From: JBGPOS01 sp041488155
GTDB taxonomy: Bacteria; Chloroflexota; Dehalococcoidia; Tepidiformales; Tepidiformaceae
Direction of reading: 5' to 3'
Length of the DNA: 45,769 bases
Assembly: GCA_041488155.1 (NCBI GenBank)
Contig: JBGPOS010000031.1
Span: forward strand, 1 to 45,769
In this document: piece by piece, positions 15,803-24,855 of the stretch
How the letters are laid out: every line of letters starts with the position of its first letter
Position numbering within the stretch: the stretch's first letter is position 1
Notes under the pieces: generated by a model
Databases searched by the model: none
Told to the model about the DNA's origin: nothing
Seen by the model: the letters and a program-made list of their open reading frames with translations, nothing else
Made by a program: the position numbers and the translations under genes

Positions 15803-16315
15803 ATCGTCCTGGAAGGCAGAACTGCACTGTGGACGATCGTCCTGACCTGCGTTGCAGGTCTCTCCGCGTGCGGCGGCGCTGCTGGCACCGCGCCGACGAC
15901 GGGACAGCGAACTCCCGCAACGGCCGCTGTTGGTGCGCCAGACTCTTCGCTGACCGCCAATATCAAGGTTGTCAACGTTCCGAACCCTGTGCCCTTCAGC
16001 GGTGCCGCGACGGCTCCCACTGCTGCGTGCCACGATCAGGCGAACACGTGGTTCTGGGACCAAACACTCACGGAGACGGCCGGCGTGGCGTTCACTGTCA
16101 CCTCGGTCAAGACGACCGTAGATGCCGCAGCGCCCAACGATGTAAACCCGAACGTTTCGATCCCGGCCAACGGCTCGTTCACCCGACACGTCGCCATGTG
16201 CTTCCCCTCGGCGACTCAGCCACACGCGGTTCAGATCGACTTTCGCGGAACCGACGCCCACGGTCACGCTCTCTCCTTCTCTGCTCCCATCGCGGCACTG
16301 CAGCCACGTAACTGA
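15803..16315 (+). CDS. Exported lipoprotein with a non-standard start codon
   Basis: The frame holds a full lipoprotein signal, GRTALWTIVLTCVAGLSAC, but no ATG, GTG or TTG before it. AAGGAG at 15792-15797 is followed 5 nt later by ATC (15803), exactly where a start codon is expected; CTG at 15809 is the other candidate. The first standard start (GTG 15989) would remove the signal peptide and the lipid anchor. The mature part of about 145 residues looks like a beta sandwich (IKVVNVPNPVPFSG ... RHVAMCFPSA) with two cysteines that may bridge. The family is not recognised. Confidence 0.6.
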   Translation: MVLEGRTALWTIVLTCVAGLSACGGAAGTAPTTGQRTPATAAVGAPDSSLTANIKVVNVPNPVPFSGAATAPTAACHDQANTWFWDQTLTETAGVAFTVTSVKTTVDAAAPNDVNPNVSIPANGSFTRHVAMCFPSATQPHAVQIDFRGTDAHGHALSFSAPIAALQPRN

Positions 16316-16440
16316 GCTATGGCGTTCGCCTCGTCCTACCGGGGCTTCGGGGGTGGCGCCAGACCTGAAAGGTCATCCGCGCGCGGCGCCCCGATTTGTC
16401 CACAGGAGCACAGCAGCTCGGACGCGTACACTCGGCCAAG

Positions 16441-17517
16441 ATGTCCGACCTTGAGCAGCCGAACCGAGCAGATCCGGCGGAGCGTGCAGGTCCGCCCATC
16501 CCAAAGACAGCGCTGATCCGCCTTGCTTTCGGGTTGCTCCTCGCAGTCATCGTGCTGGTGGTCGTTTCGAGAGCAGCGGATGACATTCCTGGTGCCGTCG
16601 ATGTCCTCTCCGACGCCAGTGTGCCGTGGCTCGCTGCCGCGGTTGTGGTCCAGATGCTCTGCTACATCCTTCTGGGCTTTCAGTTGAAGCGCCTGGTGGG
16701 CCGGGAGCTGAGGCTCGGCAAGCTGGTATCGATTCGGCTCGCCCTTGTCGCATATGGTCTCGGCACGCTCCTACCCGGTGCCCCCGCGCCAGGCATGATG
16801 ATCGCTGCCACAGAACTCGGCCGGCGCGGCCTTCCGCCCGGCCGAGCGGCCCTTGCGTTCTTCCTCTCTGCCTGGTTCAACGTCCGTTCGTTCCTCGTGC
16901 TCGCCCTGCTCACCGCGATGACCGCGATGTTGCGCGGACGGGTGCCCGACAACTCCCGTGCCCTCGTACTCGTTGGTGCTGGCTTCGTCGCTGCTGCGCT
17001 CGCCCTGACCGCAGCGATCGTAAAGCGCCCCGCGCTCGCCGACCGAGTCGGCCGCATCCTTGAGGCACTGAACTGGCACGGCGGTGGGCGAGCGGCCAGG
17101 GAGAACACCGTCCGCCTCCACGCCACCGCTGTCGGCGTTGTCGCCTCGCGCCGAGACGGCTTCTTGATCGCCTCGGCGACGCTGGGCTCAAGGTTGGCCG
17201 ACGCGGTCTGCCTGCGCCTCGCACTGATTGCCGTTGGCATCCACGTGAGCATGGGCATCGTGCTCATCGCCTACGTCGCCTCCATACTCGTCTCCATCGT
17301 GCCGCTGCTTCCCGGAGGACTCGGCCTCGTTGAAGCGACGGTGCCGGCACTGCTCCACCGCTACGGTGTTTCAGTGGACGCGGCAGTGGCGGGGACCATC
17401 GCTTGGCGGGGTGTGACCCTGTTGCTCCCCGGTCTTGTCGGTCTTGCCAGCTATGCGTCGTTACGGCTGCAGTCTCGGGAGACCCTCCCGATCCCGACCG
17501 CTGGCGCCAGCCCCTAG
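16441..17517 (+). CDS. LPG-synthase-type transmembrane protein (UPF0104)
   Basis: 358 aa from ATG 16441; a TTG at 16396 is possible but neither start has a clear ribosome-binding site. Eight or more membrane helices, with LALVAYGLGTLLPGAPAPGM and a later LLPGGLGLVEATVPALLHRY; the PGGLGxxE phrase is the hallmark of the lysylphosphatidylglycerol synthase membrane domain. There is no cytoplasmic aminoacyl-transferase domain, so by family knowledge it would be a flippase-like protein for a lipid or isoprenoid-linked substrate. Confidence 0.82.
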   Translation: MSDLEQPNRADPAERAGPPIPKTALIRLAFGLLLAVIVLVVVSRAADDIPGAVDVLSDASVPWLAAAVVVQMLCYILLGFQLKRLVGRELRLGKLVSIRLALVAYGLGTLLPGAPAPGMMIAATELGRRGLPPGRAALAFFLSAWFNVRSFLVLALLTAMTAMLRGRVPDNSRALVLVGAGFVAAALALTAAIVKRPALADRVGRILEALNWHGGGRAARENTVRLHATAVGVVASRRDGFLIASATLGSRLADAVCLRLALIAVGIHVSMGIVLIAYVASILVSIVPLLPGGLGLVEATVPALLHRYGVSVDAAVAGTIAWRGVTLLLPGLVGLASYASLRLQSRETLPIPTAGASP

Positions 17518-17830
17518 CGCACTCCCGCGTCGCATCGTCCGGGCACGACGGCTTCCATAAGAAGGCAGCCTGAGGTCAAGCCCTTCAGGGCATGCGCCGA
17601 GTTGTTGAACTGCCCCGCTTCCATCGCCACTGCCCCGCCTTCTCATCCCATCTTGATCGTGGAGGCCCGGGGCTTCGACGATGCCGCTCGCTTGCTGATG
17701 CCGCTCGCTGAGGGACACGGGGAACGCTTGGGCATAGGCCTCTCGATTAGCGTTCCGGACTTTACACTCCAGCTTTGCCTCGCGCGGCGTAGACTGTGAG
17801 ATCTCCCCAATCTGCCCACAAGGAGTATTC
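17518..17830. other. Intergenic, about 310 bp
   Basis: Leader of the next lipoprotein gene. Its AAGGAG lies 5 nt before the GTG start. No gene or structured RNA was recognised. Confidence 0.4.
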
Positions 17831-18598
17831 GTGAAGAGACTTCTGCCAGTGATCAGCCTGCTCGTCCTCATGGCCGCAACGGCCGCCGCCTGCGGTGGCG
17901 ACGACAACTCGTCGGCCGCATCGACCTCTCAGCCGCAGGCGACTGGTGGCACCGCTCAGCCCAGCGGCGAGGCGTCTCCGGCTGCGACCAGGCCGGCTGG
18001 AACCGCTCAGATCACCGGCTCCGGCGCAGATGCACTCAGGCAGCTCTCCAAGGAACTGAGTGGCAAGACTTACCAGGTCACCTACGACTTCAACTTCACG
18101 CAAAAGGGCACTCCCACCAAGGGCTCCGTGACTTTGGCGCAGAAGCCGCCCAAGTCCTCCACCAACTTCCAGCTCGAGGGTGCCGGGAACTTCCTCACCA
18201 TCAATGACGGAACCTACGACTTCACCTGTTCGCAGGACCCATCTGGCAAAGGCCAGTGCGTGAAAACGAAGGGCGGCGCATCGGCGAACCCCCTCCTGAA
18301 CGCGTTTTCCCTTGATGCCGTCCTCAAGAATCTGACCGGTGATCTGAACGTGAGCGACGCAGGCAACCGGAGCATCGCGGGCGCCGACAGCCGCTGTTTC
18401 ACCGTCAAACAGGCGAACAGTTCGGATTCGACGGCGTGCTTCAGCAAGAAGGACGGGATTGTCACGCTCATTGACAGCAAGGCGGCGGATGGCGGGACGA
18501 CGCTCATCCAGGCGACCAAGGTATCGAGCAGCGTCGACGACAGCCTGTTTGCGCCGCCGTCCGGGTACACGACGATCGACAACACCAAGGGACAGTAA
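17831..18598 (+). CDS. LolA/LppX-like exported lipoprotein
   Basis: 255 aa, GTG start after AAGGAGTATTC. Signal peptide with lipobox TAAAC, a Ser/Thr/Pro-rich spacer, then from about residue 68 a beta-rich domain (GKTYQVTYDFNFTQKGTPTK, later GGTTLIQATKVSSSVDDSLF). Alternating strands and a final PPSGYTTID resemble LolA/LppX/LprG half-barrels that carry lipids. Four cysteines after the lipidated one may form two disulfides. Function inferred only from fold pattern. Confidence 0.75.
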   Translation: MKRLLPVISLLVLMAATAAACGGDDNSSAASTSQPQATGGTAQPSGEASPAATRPAGTAQITGSGADALRQLSKELSGKTYQVTYDFNFTQKGTPTKGSVTLAQKPPKSSTNFQLEGAGNFLTINDGTYDFTCSQDPSGKGQCVKTKGGASANPLLNAFSLDAVLKNLTGDLNVSDAGNRSIAGADSRCFTVKQANSSDSTACFSKKDGIVTLIDSKAADGGTTLIQATKVSSSVDDSLFAPPSGYTTIDNTKGQ

Positions 18599-18666
18599 AC
18601 CGGGTACATCCGAGGCCGCAGACAGGGACGTTCCCAAGCCGGATCGCTGCGGTCACTATGACCACG

Positions 18667-18688
18667 TAGTGTCAGCGGCCTGACGCTA
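18667..18688. terminator. Hairpin at the end of convergent genes
   Basis: TAGTGTCAG and CTGACGCTA form a 9-bp stem (one G-T pair) around a CGGC loop. It covers the stop codon of the leftward DinB gene and lies 69 nt past the stop of the lipoprotein gene. Confidence 0.5.
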
Positions 18689-19142
18689 GCATCGACTGAA
18701 GCTGCTCGGTGTGGGCTCGGTCGTGGGTCGGGAATCTGCCGAAAATGTCCCCCACGTTGTATTCGATGCCGCGGGGGTGAATTGCCGGAATGGCGAGCTC
18801 TTCATCAGATAGCAGACGGAGCGACTGCACGACTACTGCGTGCGAGCGGTGCAACCTGGACCTCAGCAACGTCAACGGCTCCGCAGCCGTGCTGTGGCGT
18901 TCTGACCGCCATCGCTGATCGTCGAAGTAGGAGAAGGGTCTCCCGGGCTGAGCGCAGGTCGCCAGGGCTTCGCTGACGTAGAAGTAGTCCACGGCCACCA
19001 GGTGGGCGAGCAATTCGAACGGCGTCCATGTCGCTCCGGCGAGCACCGCCTGAAGCACGTCGGCGTCGACGCCGGCGACGAGACGCAGCAGCGGAGTTCG
19101 CGCGTCCCGGATGTCGTTCACCAGAACCGCTGCGTCGCCCAT
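18672..19142 (-). CDS. DinB-like metal-binding four-helix protein
   Basis: About 156 aa from ATG 19142. The frame runs on to 19193, but that part lies in the end of the IS30 element. The DinB pattern is clear: WTPFELLAHLVAVDYFYVSE in the first metal-binding helix and IFGRFPTHDRAHTEQLQSML in the last, giving His ligands in AHL, THD and AHT. Such proteins are usually bacillithiol/mycothiol-type transferases or maleylpyruvate isomerase-like enzymes; the substrate is unknown. The IS insertion ends about 30 nt before the start and has probably replaced the promoter. Confidence 0.72.
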   Translation of the reverse strand: MGDAAVLVNDIRDARTPLLRLVAGVDADVLQAVLAGATWTPFELLAHLVAVDYFYVSEALATCAQPGRPFSYFDDQRWRSERHSTAAEPLTLLRSRLHRSHAVVVQSLRLLSDEELAIPAIHPRGIEYNVGDIFGRFPTHDRAHTEQLQSMLASGR

Positions 19143-19171
19143 GCACCGCATCATAGAGCGCGATCGGGCCG

Positions 19172-20428
19172 GCACGATGAGTTGCGGTCTCAAACGGTCA
19201 TCGCAACAGCCTTGGCGAACTCCTCGGAGGGTGAGTGCCAGGAGAGGGTTTGTCGAGGGCGGTCGTTGAGTTCGGCTGCGACGGCGTTGAGCTCCGCCTG
19301 GGTGACCGGGGCGAGGTCGCTGCCCTTAGGGAAGTACTGGCGGAGCAGGCCGTTGGTGTTCTCGTTTGTGCCGCGCCGCCCAGGGGCTGCGTGGATCGCA
19401 GATATAGATCTGTAAGCCGGTGTCGATCGTGAACCGGGCGTGCTGCGCCATCTCTTTCCCCTGGCCCCAGGTCAGGGACCGCATCAGCTGGTCGGGAAGC
19501 GTGGCGATACCCGCGGCGAGTGCCTCGAGCACTGGCTCGGAACTCCGGCCGTGGGGCAGCGCGACGAGGACGGCGAAGCGGCTGGTCCGTTCGACAAGGG
19601 TGGCAATCGCGCTGTTACCTCTCCCGAGCAGGAGGTCACCTTCCCAGTGTCCGGGCACCGCACGGTCACTGGCTTCGGCGGGACGGTCGCTGATATTGAC
19701 CGCGTTGCGCAACTGTCCCTGGCCGTTGGGTGGTTGCGCTCCCCGCGGTCGGCGGACCATGCGGCGCGAGCGGAGGTAACGGGTTAACTCCTTGCGCAGG
19801 ACACCCCGAGGTTGCACGAACAGCGACATGTAGATCGTTTCATGAGACACGCGTAACTCTCGATCGCCCGGATACACCTGCGTGAGCCAGCCGGCAATCT
19901 GCTGCGGAGACCAGCGCAAGGCGAGCTTCGCTTCGACGAGCTGGCGCAATCGCGGGTTGGTCGTGAGCTTCGCCGCTTTGGGACGGCGAGCGCGCTCCCG
20001 CGCGGCCTGCTCGGCCTGGCACCCACGGTAACGGCGACGACCACCATCGTTTGCGATCTCGCGCGAGACGGTGGATGGGGCGCGACCGATGCGCCTGGCG
20101 ATCGTCCGGCACGAGTCGCCGGCCACGATCCCTCGCGAGATCTCTTCACGCTCTGCCAGCGACAACCGCAGCGCCGACCGTTGCAGGACCGCCGGGGCAC
20201 GCCCACCGGTCGACGCGATGAGGATGCGGAGCGTTCCCAGCCCGCGCCCGAGTGTCCGACTAATGGAACGCAGCGATTCACCTGTACGGTAGCGCCGCCA
20301 GACCTCTGTCTTCTCCGGCACCGTTAATGCTGATCGGACCATTCCCACCACCCCTATCGTTCACGAGTAGTTTCGTCTCGTTCGAAACGGTGGTGCGTTC
20401 GCCGCTTGAGTCCGCCGTGAATCGTGTC
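19172..20428 (-). mobile_element. IS30-family insertion sequence, inactivated
   Basis: About 1.26 kb. The ends match as imperfect inverted repeats: left CACGAT-N5-GCGG-N-CTCAA-N-CGG (from 19173) and, on the other strand, the same pattern read inward from 20427. The outer limit also agrees with where similarity to a second, partial copy at 23.9-24.2 kb stops. Target duplications of 2-3 bp could not be read with confidence. The transposase inside is defective. Confidence 0.8.
19190..20351 (-). pseudogene. IS30 transposase with frameshift and lost catalytic Asp
   Basis: Two N-terminal HTH regions (about 12-45 and 62-105, with TIARRIGRAPSTVSREIAND), then the DDE domain. D239 in GHWEGDLL is present. 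The second catalytic Asp, normally TWDxGxE, is Gly (G296, codon GGC, in SLTWGQGKE). One extra base near 19378-19381 breaks the frame after CDPRSPW; removing it restores RRGTNENTNGLLRQYFPKG (with the third acidic residue) through to EEFAKAVAMTV and a TGA at 19190. Two independent lesions make it non-functional. Confidence 0.88.
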
Positions 20429-20625
20429 GGTGGACGTACGCCGTAGGCTGCCACTGCGAGTTCAGCCGCCTCCTGCCGGCAGCTGGTCGGCGATCCCACG
20501 TGGCGCGCAGCTGCTGCGTGATGAGCGGCCTTGGGCTGCCCAAGGAGTCGCCCGTTCAGGCTCACGAACTTCGCTGGCATTGGAACGATCCGCCACCGTT
20601 GGAATCACCTTGGCGATGGTTGCCG

Positions 20626-22395
20626 CTAGCCCTTCTTCAGCCGCTCGGGAGTGAAGTAGGCCTTCAGCAGGCCGTCGGCGGTGCCGGTGAACGTGCTCTT
20701 GGGGTAGATGTTCTTCAGCCAGGGCTGGGCGTACGCCCAGCCACCGAAAGCGTGAATGGGGACGATCAGTAACGATTCGGACATCTTGTACTGGATCGCC
20801 TTAACGTAGTTCTCGCGTTCTGCCGAATCGAGGATAGTCCGCTGCTTCTCGAACAGAGTGTCGAGCTCGGCCTGCTCAGCGATCGGCGCCCCACCCCAGA
20901 TGCGTAACGCCCCTTTGCTCCAGTAGTTGCGGATGAACACGTCGTCCGGGTCGCGCGGAGTTTGGTGCGGGCCAATGCCGATGCTATCCGGGCCCATCTG
21001 TCCGCGGAACGTGGTGTTGATGTACGAAGAGTACGGCTCGTAGACGAGCTCGCTTTCGAACCCCGCCTCGCGGATCGTATCGGCCGCTATCTCGAACGCC
21101 TGCTTGAAGACCGGCCCGTACACGTCGATGTTGCCGATGAGACGGAACTTCAACGTGTCGGAGCCTGTGGCGGCCTTTAGAAGGTCCCGCGCGTCCTTGA
21201 CGTTGCGGTTCCAATAGCGGCCGCTGGCGCCGTACTCGCTGTTCCGGTCGCGAGGGGAGACGTAATACGGCGCGAGCCCGGGCGGCACGAACGAGCACCA
21301 GTTTCCTGTGCCGGTGGGGTCCTGGAGCTTGAGGGCGCCTTCGCGGTCGAACGCCATGGAGAGCGCCTGGCGCACGCGCAGATCGTTGAACGGCTTGTTG
21401 TCGAAGTTAAAGTGAAACGCCGCCTGCGTGTTCCCCGCGAAGAAGAAGTCCGTCCCGTGCGGGTCCAGCAGCGGATGAGAGTCCTTGTAAAGCGCCGGGG
21501 AAAGACCGCTAGAGTCGTAGCCCCCGCCCTGCAAAGCCGCCACGATCTGTTGCGCGCTGTTGATCAGGCCCGCCTCCACTCGGTCGAAGTTCGGCAAGGG
21601 AGCGTCATGGAACGCGGGGTGCTTGTGCCAGGTGATGGCAACCCCAGGCTCGATCTTGTCGAAGACGTACGGCCCGGTCCCGACCGGGTCCGTCCTTGCC
21701 GCGCCGCTGTCGATGGTCTCGACCGGCACCAGCCACATGTCCCGGTCAGACGCCGCGCGCGTGGCCAGGAACGGGGCGTATGGCGCCTTCACCGTGATCT
21801 TGACCGTTCTTTCGTCCGGCGCGGTGATCTTGTCGACGACATCCGTCCATGTCTTCGGTTGGGGCGGCTGCACTCCGACGCTCGACTTTTCCCCCACAAA
21901 CGCGCCGTAGGCCTTCACAAAATCCGTCGCGGTGGCGACTCGTCCGCTCAGCGGCGGCTTGTCGTGCCAGCGGACGTTCGGCTTCAACGTGAAGAGGTAC
22001 GTGAGGTTGTCGGGCTGCTCCCACTTCGCTGCGATGTCGCCCTCGAGTTTCGTCAGGTCAGCCGGGTCGATCTTCGGCCCGCCCGTTGACCGGAGTAGTC
22101 GACTGTAGTGAAAGGCCGATGCCACGTGTGGCGTGGGGAAGCCGCTCTCGAACGGATAGAGCGTCGGCACGACAACGGTCGCGAGTCCGAAGAACGGGAA
22201 GCGAATCGTGCCGCCCTGTGTAATCGGCTCCGATGTGGGAGTGGTCGCGGCGGTCGCTGGCGTCCTTGCGTTCCCATCGTCATCGCCGCAACCGACGAGG
22301 GCGAGTCCGGCGGCGCCAGCCGTCGCAGCGGCCCCGACCTGGATGAACCGCCTTCGTGAGGTTCGCCCGCGTCGCTGCCAGTAGTTGCGCTCCAT
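20626..22395 (-). CDS. Peptide-type ABC substrate-binding lipoprotein (SBP family 5)
   Basis: 589 aa. The N-terminus has a twin-arginine signal (SRRRFIQVG) and a lipobox (LVGC), so it is exported folded and lipidated. The body matches DppA/OppA-type binding proteins: LTYLFTLKPNVRWHDKPPLS (the xxFxLRxxvkfhdG motif), then DFVKAYGAF, VKAPYAPFL, VRQALSMAFDREGAL and a C-terminal lobe. No permease or ATPase of this class is nearby, so it must pair with a transporter elsewhere or act alone. AAGGGGAT precedes the ATG. Confidence 0.88.
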   Translation of the reverse strand: MERNYWQRRGRTSRRRFIQVGAAATAGAAGLALVGCGDDDGNARTPATAATTPTSEPITQGGTIRFPFFGLATVVVPTLYPFESGFPTPHVASAFHYSRLLRSTGGPKIDPADLTKLEGDIAAKWEQPDNLTYLFTLKPNVRWHDKPPLSGRVATATDFVKAYGAFVGEKSSVGVQPPQPKTWTDVVDKITAPDERTVKITVKAPYAPFLATRAASDRDMWLVPVETIDSGAARTDPVGTGPYVFDKIEPGVAITWHKHPAFHDAPLPNFDRVEAGLINSAQQIVAALQGGGYDSSGLSPALYKDSHPLLDPHGTDFFFAGNTQAAFHFNFDNKPFNDLRVRQALSMAFDREGALKLQDPTGTGNWCSFVPPGLAPYYVSPRDRNSEYGASGRYWNRNVKDARDLLKAATGSDTLKFRLIGNIDVYGPVFKQAFEIAADTIREAGFESELVYEPYSSYINTTFRGQMGPDSIGIGPHQTPRDPDDVFIRNYWSKGALRIWGGAPIAEQAELDTLFEKQRTILDSAERENYVKAIQYKMSESLLIVPIHAFGGWAYAQPWLKNIYPKSTFTGTADGLLKAYFTPERLKKG

Positions 22396-22645
22396 AGGTT
22401 CGATCCCCTTTGATGCCGCGCCGGGCGTTCTTCCTCACGGGGACTATACGCGAGGAAACAAGTCTCCCATGTGAGTTCCGTCATCCCCGATGGGGCGTGG
22501 CGGCGGGCGTGATAGGCGGTGGACAAGAGGAACCGGCCGAGTGCGCGCGGACCTGTCGCGGAACCGCCACGATCGTCACATAGCGTCGGACAAGGGCCTC
22601 GCCCGGTCGGCCACGAAGTTCGTCCACGCGACGACCTCTCGTGCT

Positions 22646-23887
22646 TCAAGGCACTACAGTTTCTTGGCCCACAGCCTTGGGGCCGGTTCGGAAGGCGAAG
22701 GCGAGACCGATAAAAGTGCCGGCGGTGACGAGGAACGCGAGGACGGGTGGCCAGGCGCTGAGGCTGGTGTCGGACATTAGGGATCGGGCGACGTCGGCAG
22801 CGATGAGACGTTCCGACTCTGGAGCTTCCGAGTCAGCGTTGAGGACCGCCTCGTGGACGCGGCCGGGCGCGATCTCGCGCTGGACGTACCAGCCTGCCAC
22901 ACCAAGCAGACCCACCCGCAAGAGGACACTGCCTGCCACGGCGAAGGCGCGCGCACGCGAGGGCAGGTAGAGCAGTCCGAGGAGGGCGGTCGCCAGTGCG
23001 GTGGCCCCGACCGTGACAGGGATACCCCACGAGTGGGCCGCAGACGCGACTTCCCGGGCGGGGTCTAGTCCCGAGAGCATCTCCTCCTTTGTTGTGTTCT
23101 GGTCGCTGGCCGCCTGGCCAACGAGGTCGAGGACGTCCCCAGAGCCGAGTGCCTGGCGGAGGTCAAGGAGGCTCTCTTCGGTCCGCTGCCGGAGGAGGAG
23201 GACGAGCGCGGCGCCCAGAGCGCCGACCGTATCAGCGCCGGTCAGGGCTTGCGCCACGGCGGCCCTTTCATCCTCGGAGACGGGCCCATCGCCCAGAATG
23301 GTGCCCGCCGCGGCCGCCCGTTCCTTTTCTGAGAGTTCGAAAGCCGGCACGTTGGCCGGGATGTCGCCCCGCTTCAGCCCATCAACTACCTCGACGAGAC
23401 GAGTAGCGTAAGCCGGGTAGCTCTCTACCCGGTGGCGCTCGACGCTCTGAAGGCGCGTCGCCGCGTACTCGACTGCAACTGGCCGAATGTTGTCGAGCAC
23501 GGGCCTGAGTTCGACGCGCATCGTCAACTCATCCGCATCCCTCTGAAGGTAGGCGAGGAGGGTCCGCACGTTCTGTTCTAACTGATGCTGAAGGTACTCG
23601 GGCGGTAACACCTGGCGGAGCAGTCTCTCCGCGTCCTGGGTCGGGACGTCGCGCGTCCCTCCTAAGAGGTCAGTCACCTTCTCCTGCGATTTGGGGTCTC
23701 GTAAGAGCTCGGTATAGACGCGGTCGTAGACTCGATTCTCCTCGAGCGCGCCGAGGTAGAAGCCGGGGGCGAGCAGACTGCCACGGGCGACAGACGCAGC
23801 TGTCCACGCAAAGAAGCTCGCGACCAGCAGGAGCACGAGCGGTGGCGTCGCCAGGATGCGCAGACCAACGAGGAGCGCGCGAGCCAT
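22646..23887 (-). CDS. Membrane protein with a large extracytoplasmic helical domain
   Basis: 413 aa from ATG 23887, fixed by AGGAGG 6 nt upstream. The open frame extends to 24148, but that extension is an IS30 fragment. One helix at about 6-30, a soluble helical domain of about 250 residues (VYTELLRDPKSQEKVTDLLG, LPPEYLQHQLEQNVRTLLAY), then three helices at about 302-322, 328-348 and 384-405. The family is unnamed to me; similar architectures occur in Chloroflexota and actinobacteria. Confidence 0.75.
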   Translation of the reverse strand: MARALLVGLRILATPPLVLLLVASFFAWTAASVARGSLLAPGFYLGALEENRVYDRVYTELLRDPKSQEKVTDLLGGTRDVPTQDAERLLRQVLPPEYLQHQLEQNVRTLLAYLQRDADELTMRVELRPVLDNIRPVAVEYAATRLQSVERHRVESYPAYATRLVEVVDGLKRGDIPANVPAFELSEKERAAAAGTILGDGPVSEDERAAVAQALTGADTVGALGAALVLLLRQRTEESLLDLRQALGSGDVLDLVGQAASDQNTTKEEMLSGLDPAREVASAAHSWGIPVTVGATALATALLGLLYLPSRARAFAVAGSVLLRVGLLGVAGWYVQREIAPGRVHEAVLNADSEAPESERLIAADVARSLMSDTSLSAWPPVLAFLVTAGTFIGLAFAFRTGPKAVGQETVVP

Positions 23888-23925
23888 GGCTTCCTCCTGG
23901 GCGGTATCACATCGTAATCGTTTGC

Positions 23926-24229
23926 CGATCCCTCGCGAGATCTCTTCGCGCTCTGCCAGCGACAGCGCAGCGCCGATCGTTGCAGGACCGCCAGGGCACC
24001 GCCCAGCGGTCGACGCGATGAGGGTGCGGAGCGTCCCCAGCCCGCGCCCGAGTGTCCGACTAATGGAACGCGGCGATTCAGCTGTGCGGTAGCGCCGCCA
24101 GCTCTCTGTCTTCTCCGGCACCGTCATCGCAAATCGGACCGTTACCACCAGCCCTATCGTTCACGAGTAGTTTCGTCTCGTTCGAAAAGGTGGTGCGTTC
24201 ACCGCTTGAGTCCGCCGTCAATGGTGTCG
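23926..24229 (-). mobile_element. IS30 5'-end remnant, second copy
   Basis: This stretch is closely similar (roughly 85-90 % by eye) to 20126-20430 of the IS30 element, including the first part of the transposase (VPEKTESWRRYRTAESPRSI) and the right inverted repeat. It lacks the remaining three quarters. It sits directly upstream of the membrane protein gene, whose promoter region it now forms. The rest of 23888-24361 holds no gene. Confidence 0.85.
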
Positions 24230-24361
24230 CTTCCGCGTCCTAGCCGAGCCACCATAACGGCGAGCCGACCATACAGAAGTTCCCACGAGCGGCGAGTGCC
24301 GGTAACGTCCAAGCACGTTATGACGTTCTGCTGATCAGACCGGCTCAGGCGGAGTAAGTCC

Positions 24362-24754
24362 GTGGCAGATAACTACACGGTTCTCGGTCGCGAACCATCG
24401 TTGTTGGCGGGCCTGGTGGCGGCCTTTCTGGGCGCAACGAGGCCGGGCGCGACGGTCCGCGTTGTCGTTGGATGTGAGACTGACCTTGACCTCCGCCTGG
24501 TTCATGAGGAATCGGGCAGGTGGATCGGGATCAGCGCCCGACCCCTCGAACCTCTCCAGGCGGCGGAGGCCATCCTCGCGGGCGCTTCCGGGCTTCTTTC
24601 GCCGGACTCCGGCGTGATTGAGTTCGAAATGGCTTTGGTCTGCGTCGAGCGCGGATTGTTTGCCTGTCTAACACCTGCGCAGCTTCAGGGACTCGCCCTC
24701 CTTGCTACGGTGGACCGCGGTCGAAACGAGCACGCTTTTCCCGCTGCAGTGTGA
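24362..24754 (+). CDS. NarL-like degenerate receiver protein, no HTH
   Basis: 130 aa, GTG start with GGAG 8 nt upstream. The second half, AILAGASGLLSPDSGVIEFE then ALVCVERGLFACLTPAQLQG, follows the end of NarL-type receivers (AlxAGAxGyLlKdxxxxeLxxAixxvxxGxxxLxP). The invariant Lys is missing (LLSPDS). The N-terminal half is much weaker and no phosphoacceptor Asp can be assigned. No DNA-binding domain follows. If the assignment holds, it is the second output-less receiver in this window. Confidence 0.55.
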   Translation: MADNYTVLGREPSLLAGLVAAFLGATRPGATVRVVVGCETDLDLRLVHEESGRWIGISARPLEPLQAAEAILAGASGLLSPDSGVIEFEMALVCVERGLFACLTPAQLQGLALLATVDRGRNEHAFPAAV

Positions 24755-24855
24755 ACTCGCCTCGACATCCCGTCGCACCGGCTCGCTCCAATTCGCCACC
24801 GTGACCACATTGTGAAGGCTGCCGCGCAGCCCCGGGTGAGGGCTATCCTCAGTTC

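Noticed and set aside
15509..16267. 252-aa leftward frame across the pilin leader and the lipoprotein
   Set aside because: Shadow frame; the plus strand carries a lipoprotein with a Shine-Dalgarno site and lipobox.
17762..18637. Long leftward frame (291 aa) opposite the LolA/LppX-like lipoprotein
   Set aside because: It is the antisense of a gene with a clear signal peptide, lipobox and ribosome-binding site; its own translation is Arg/Val/Gly-rich without domains.
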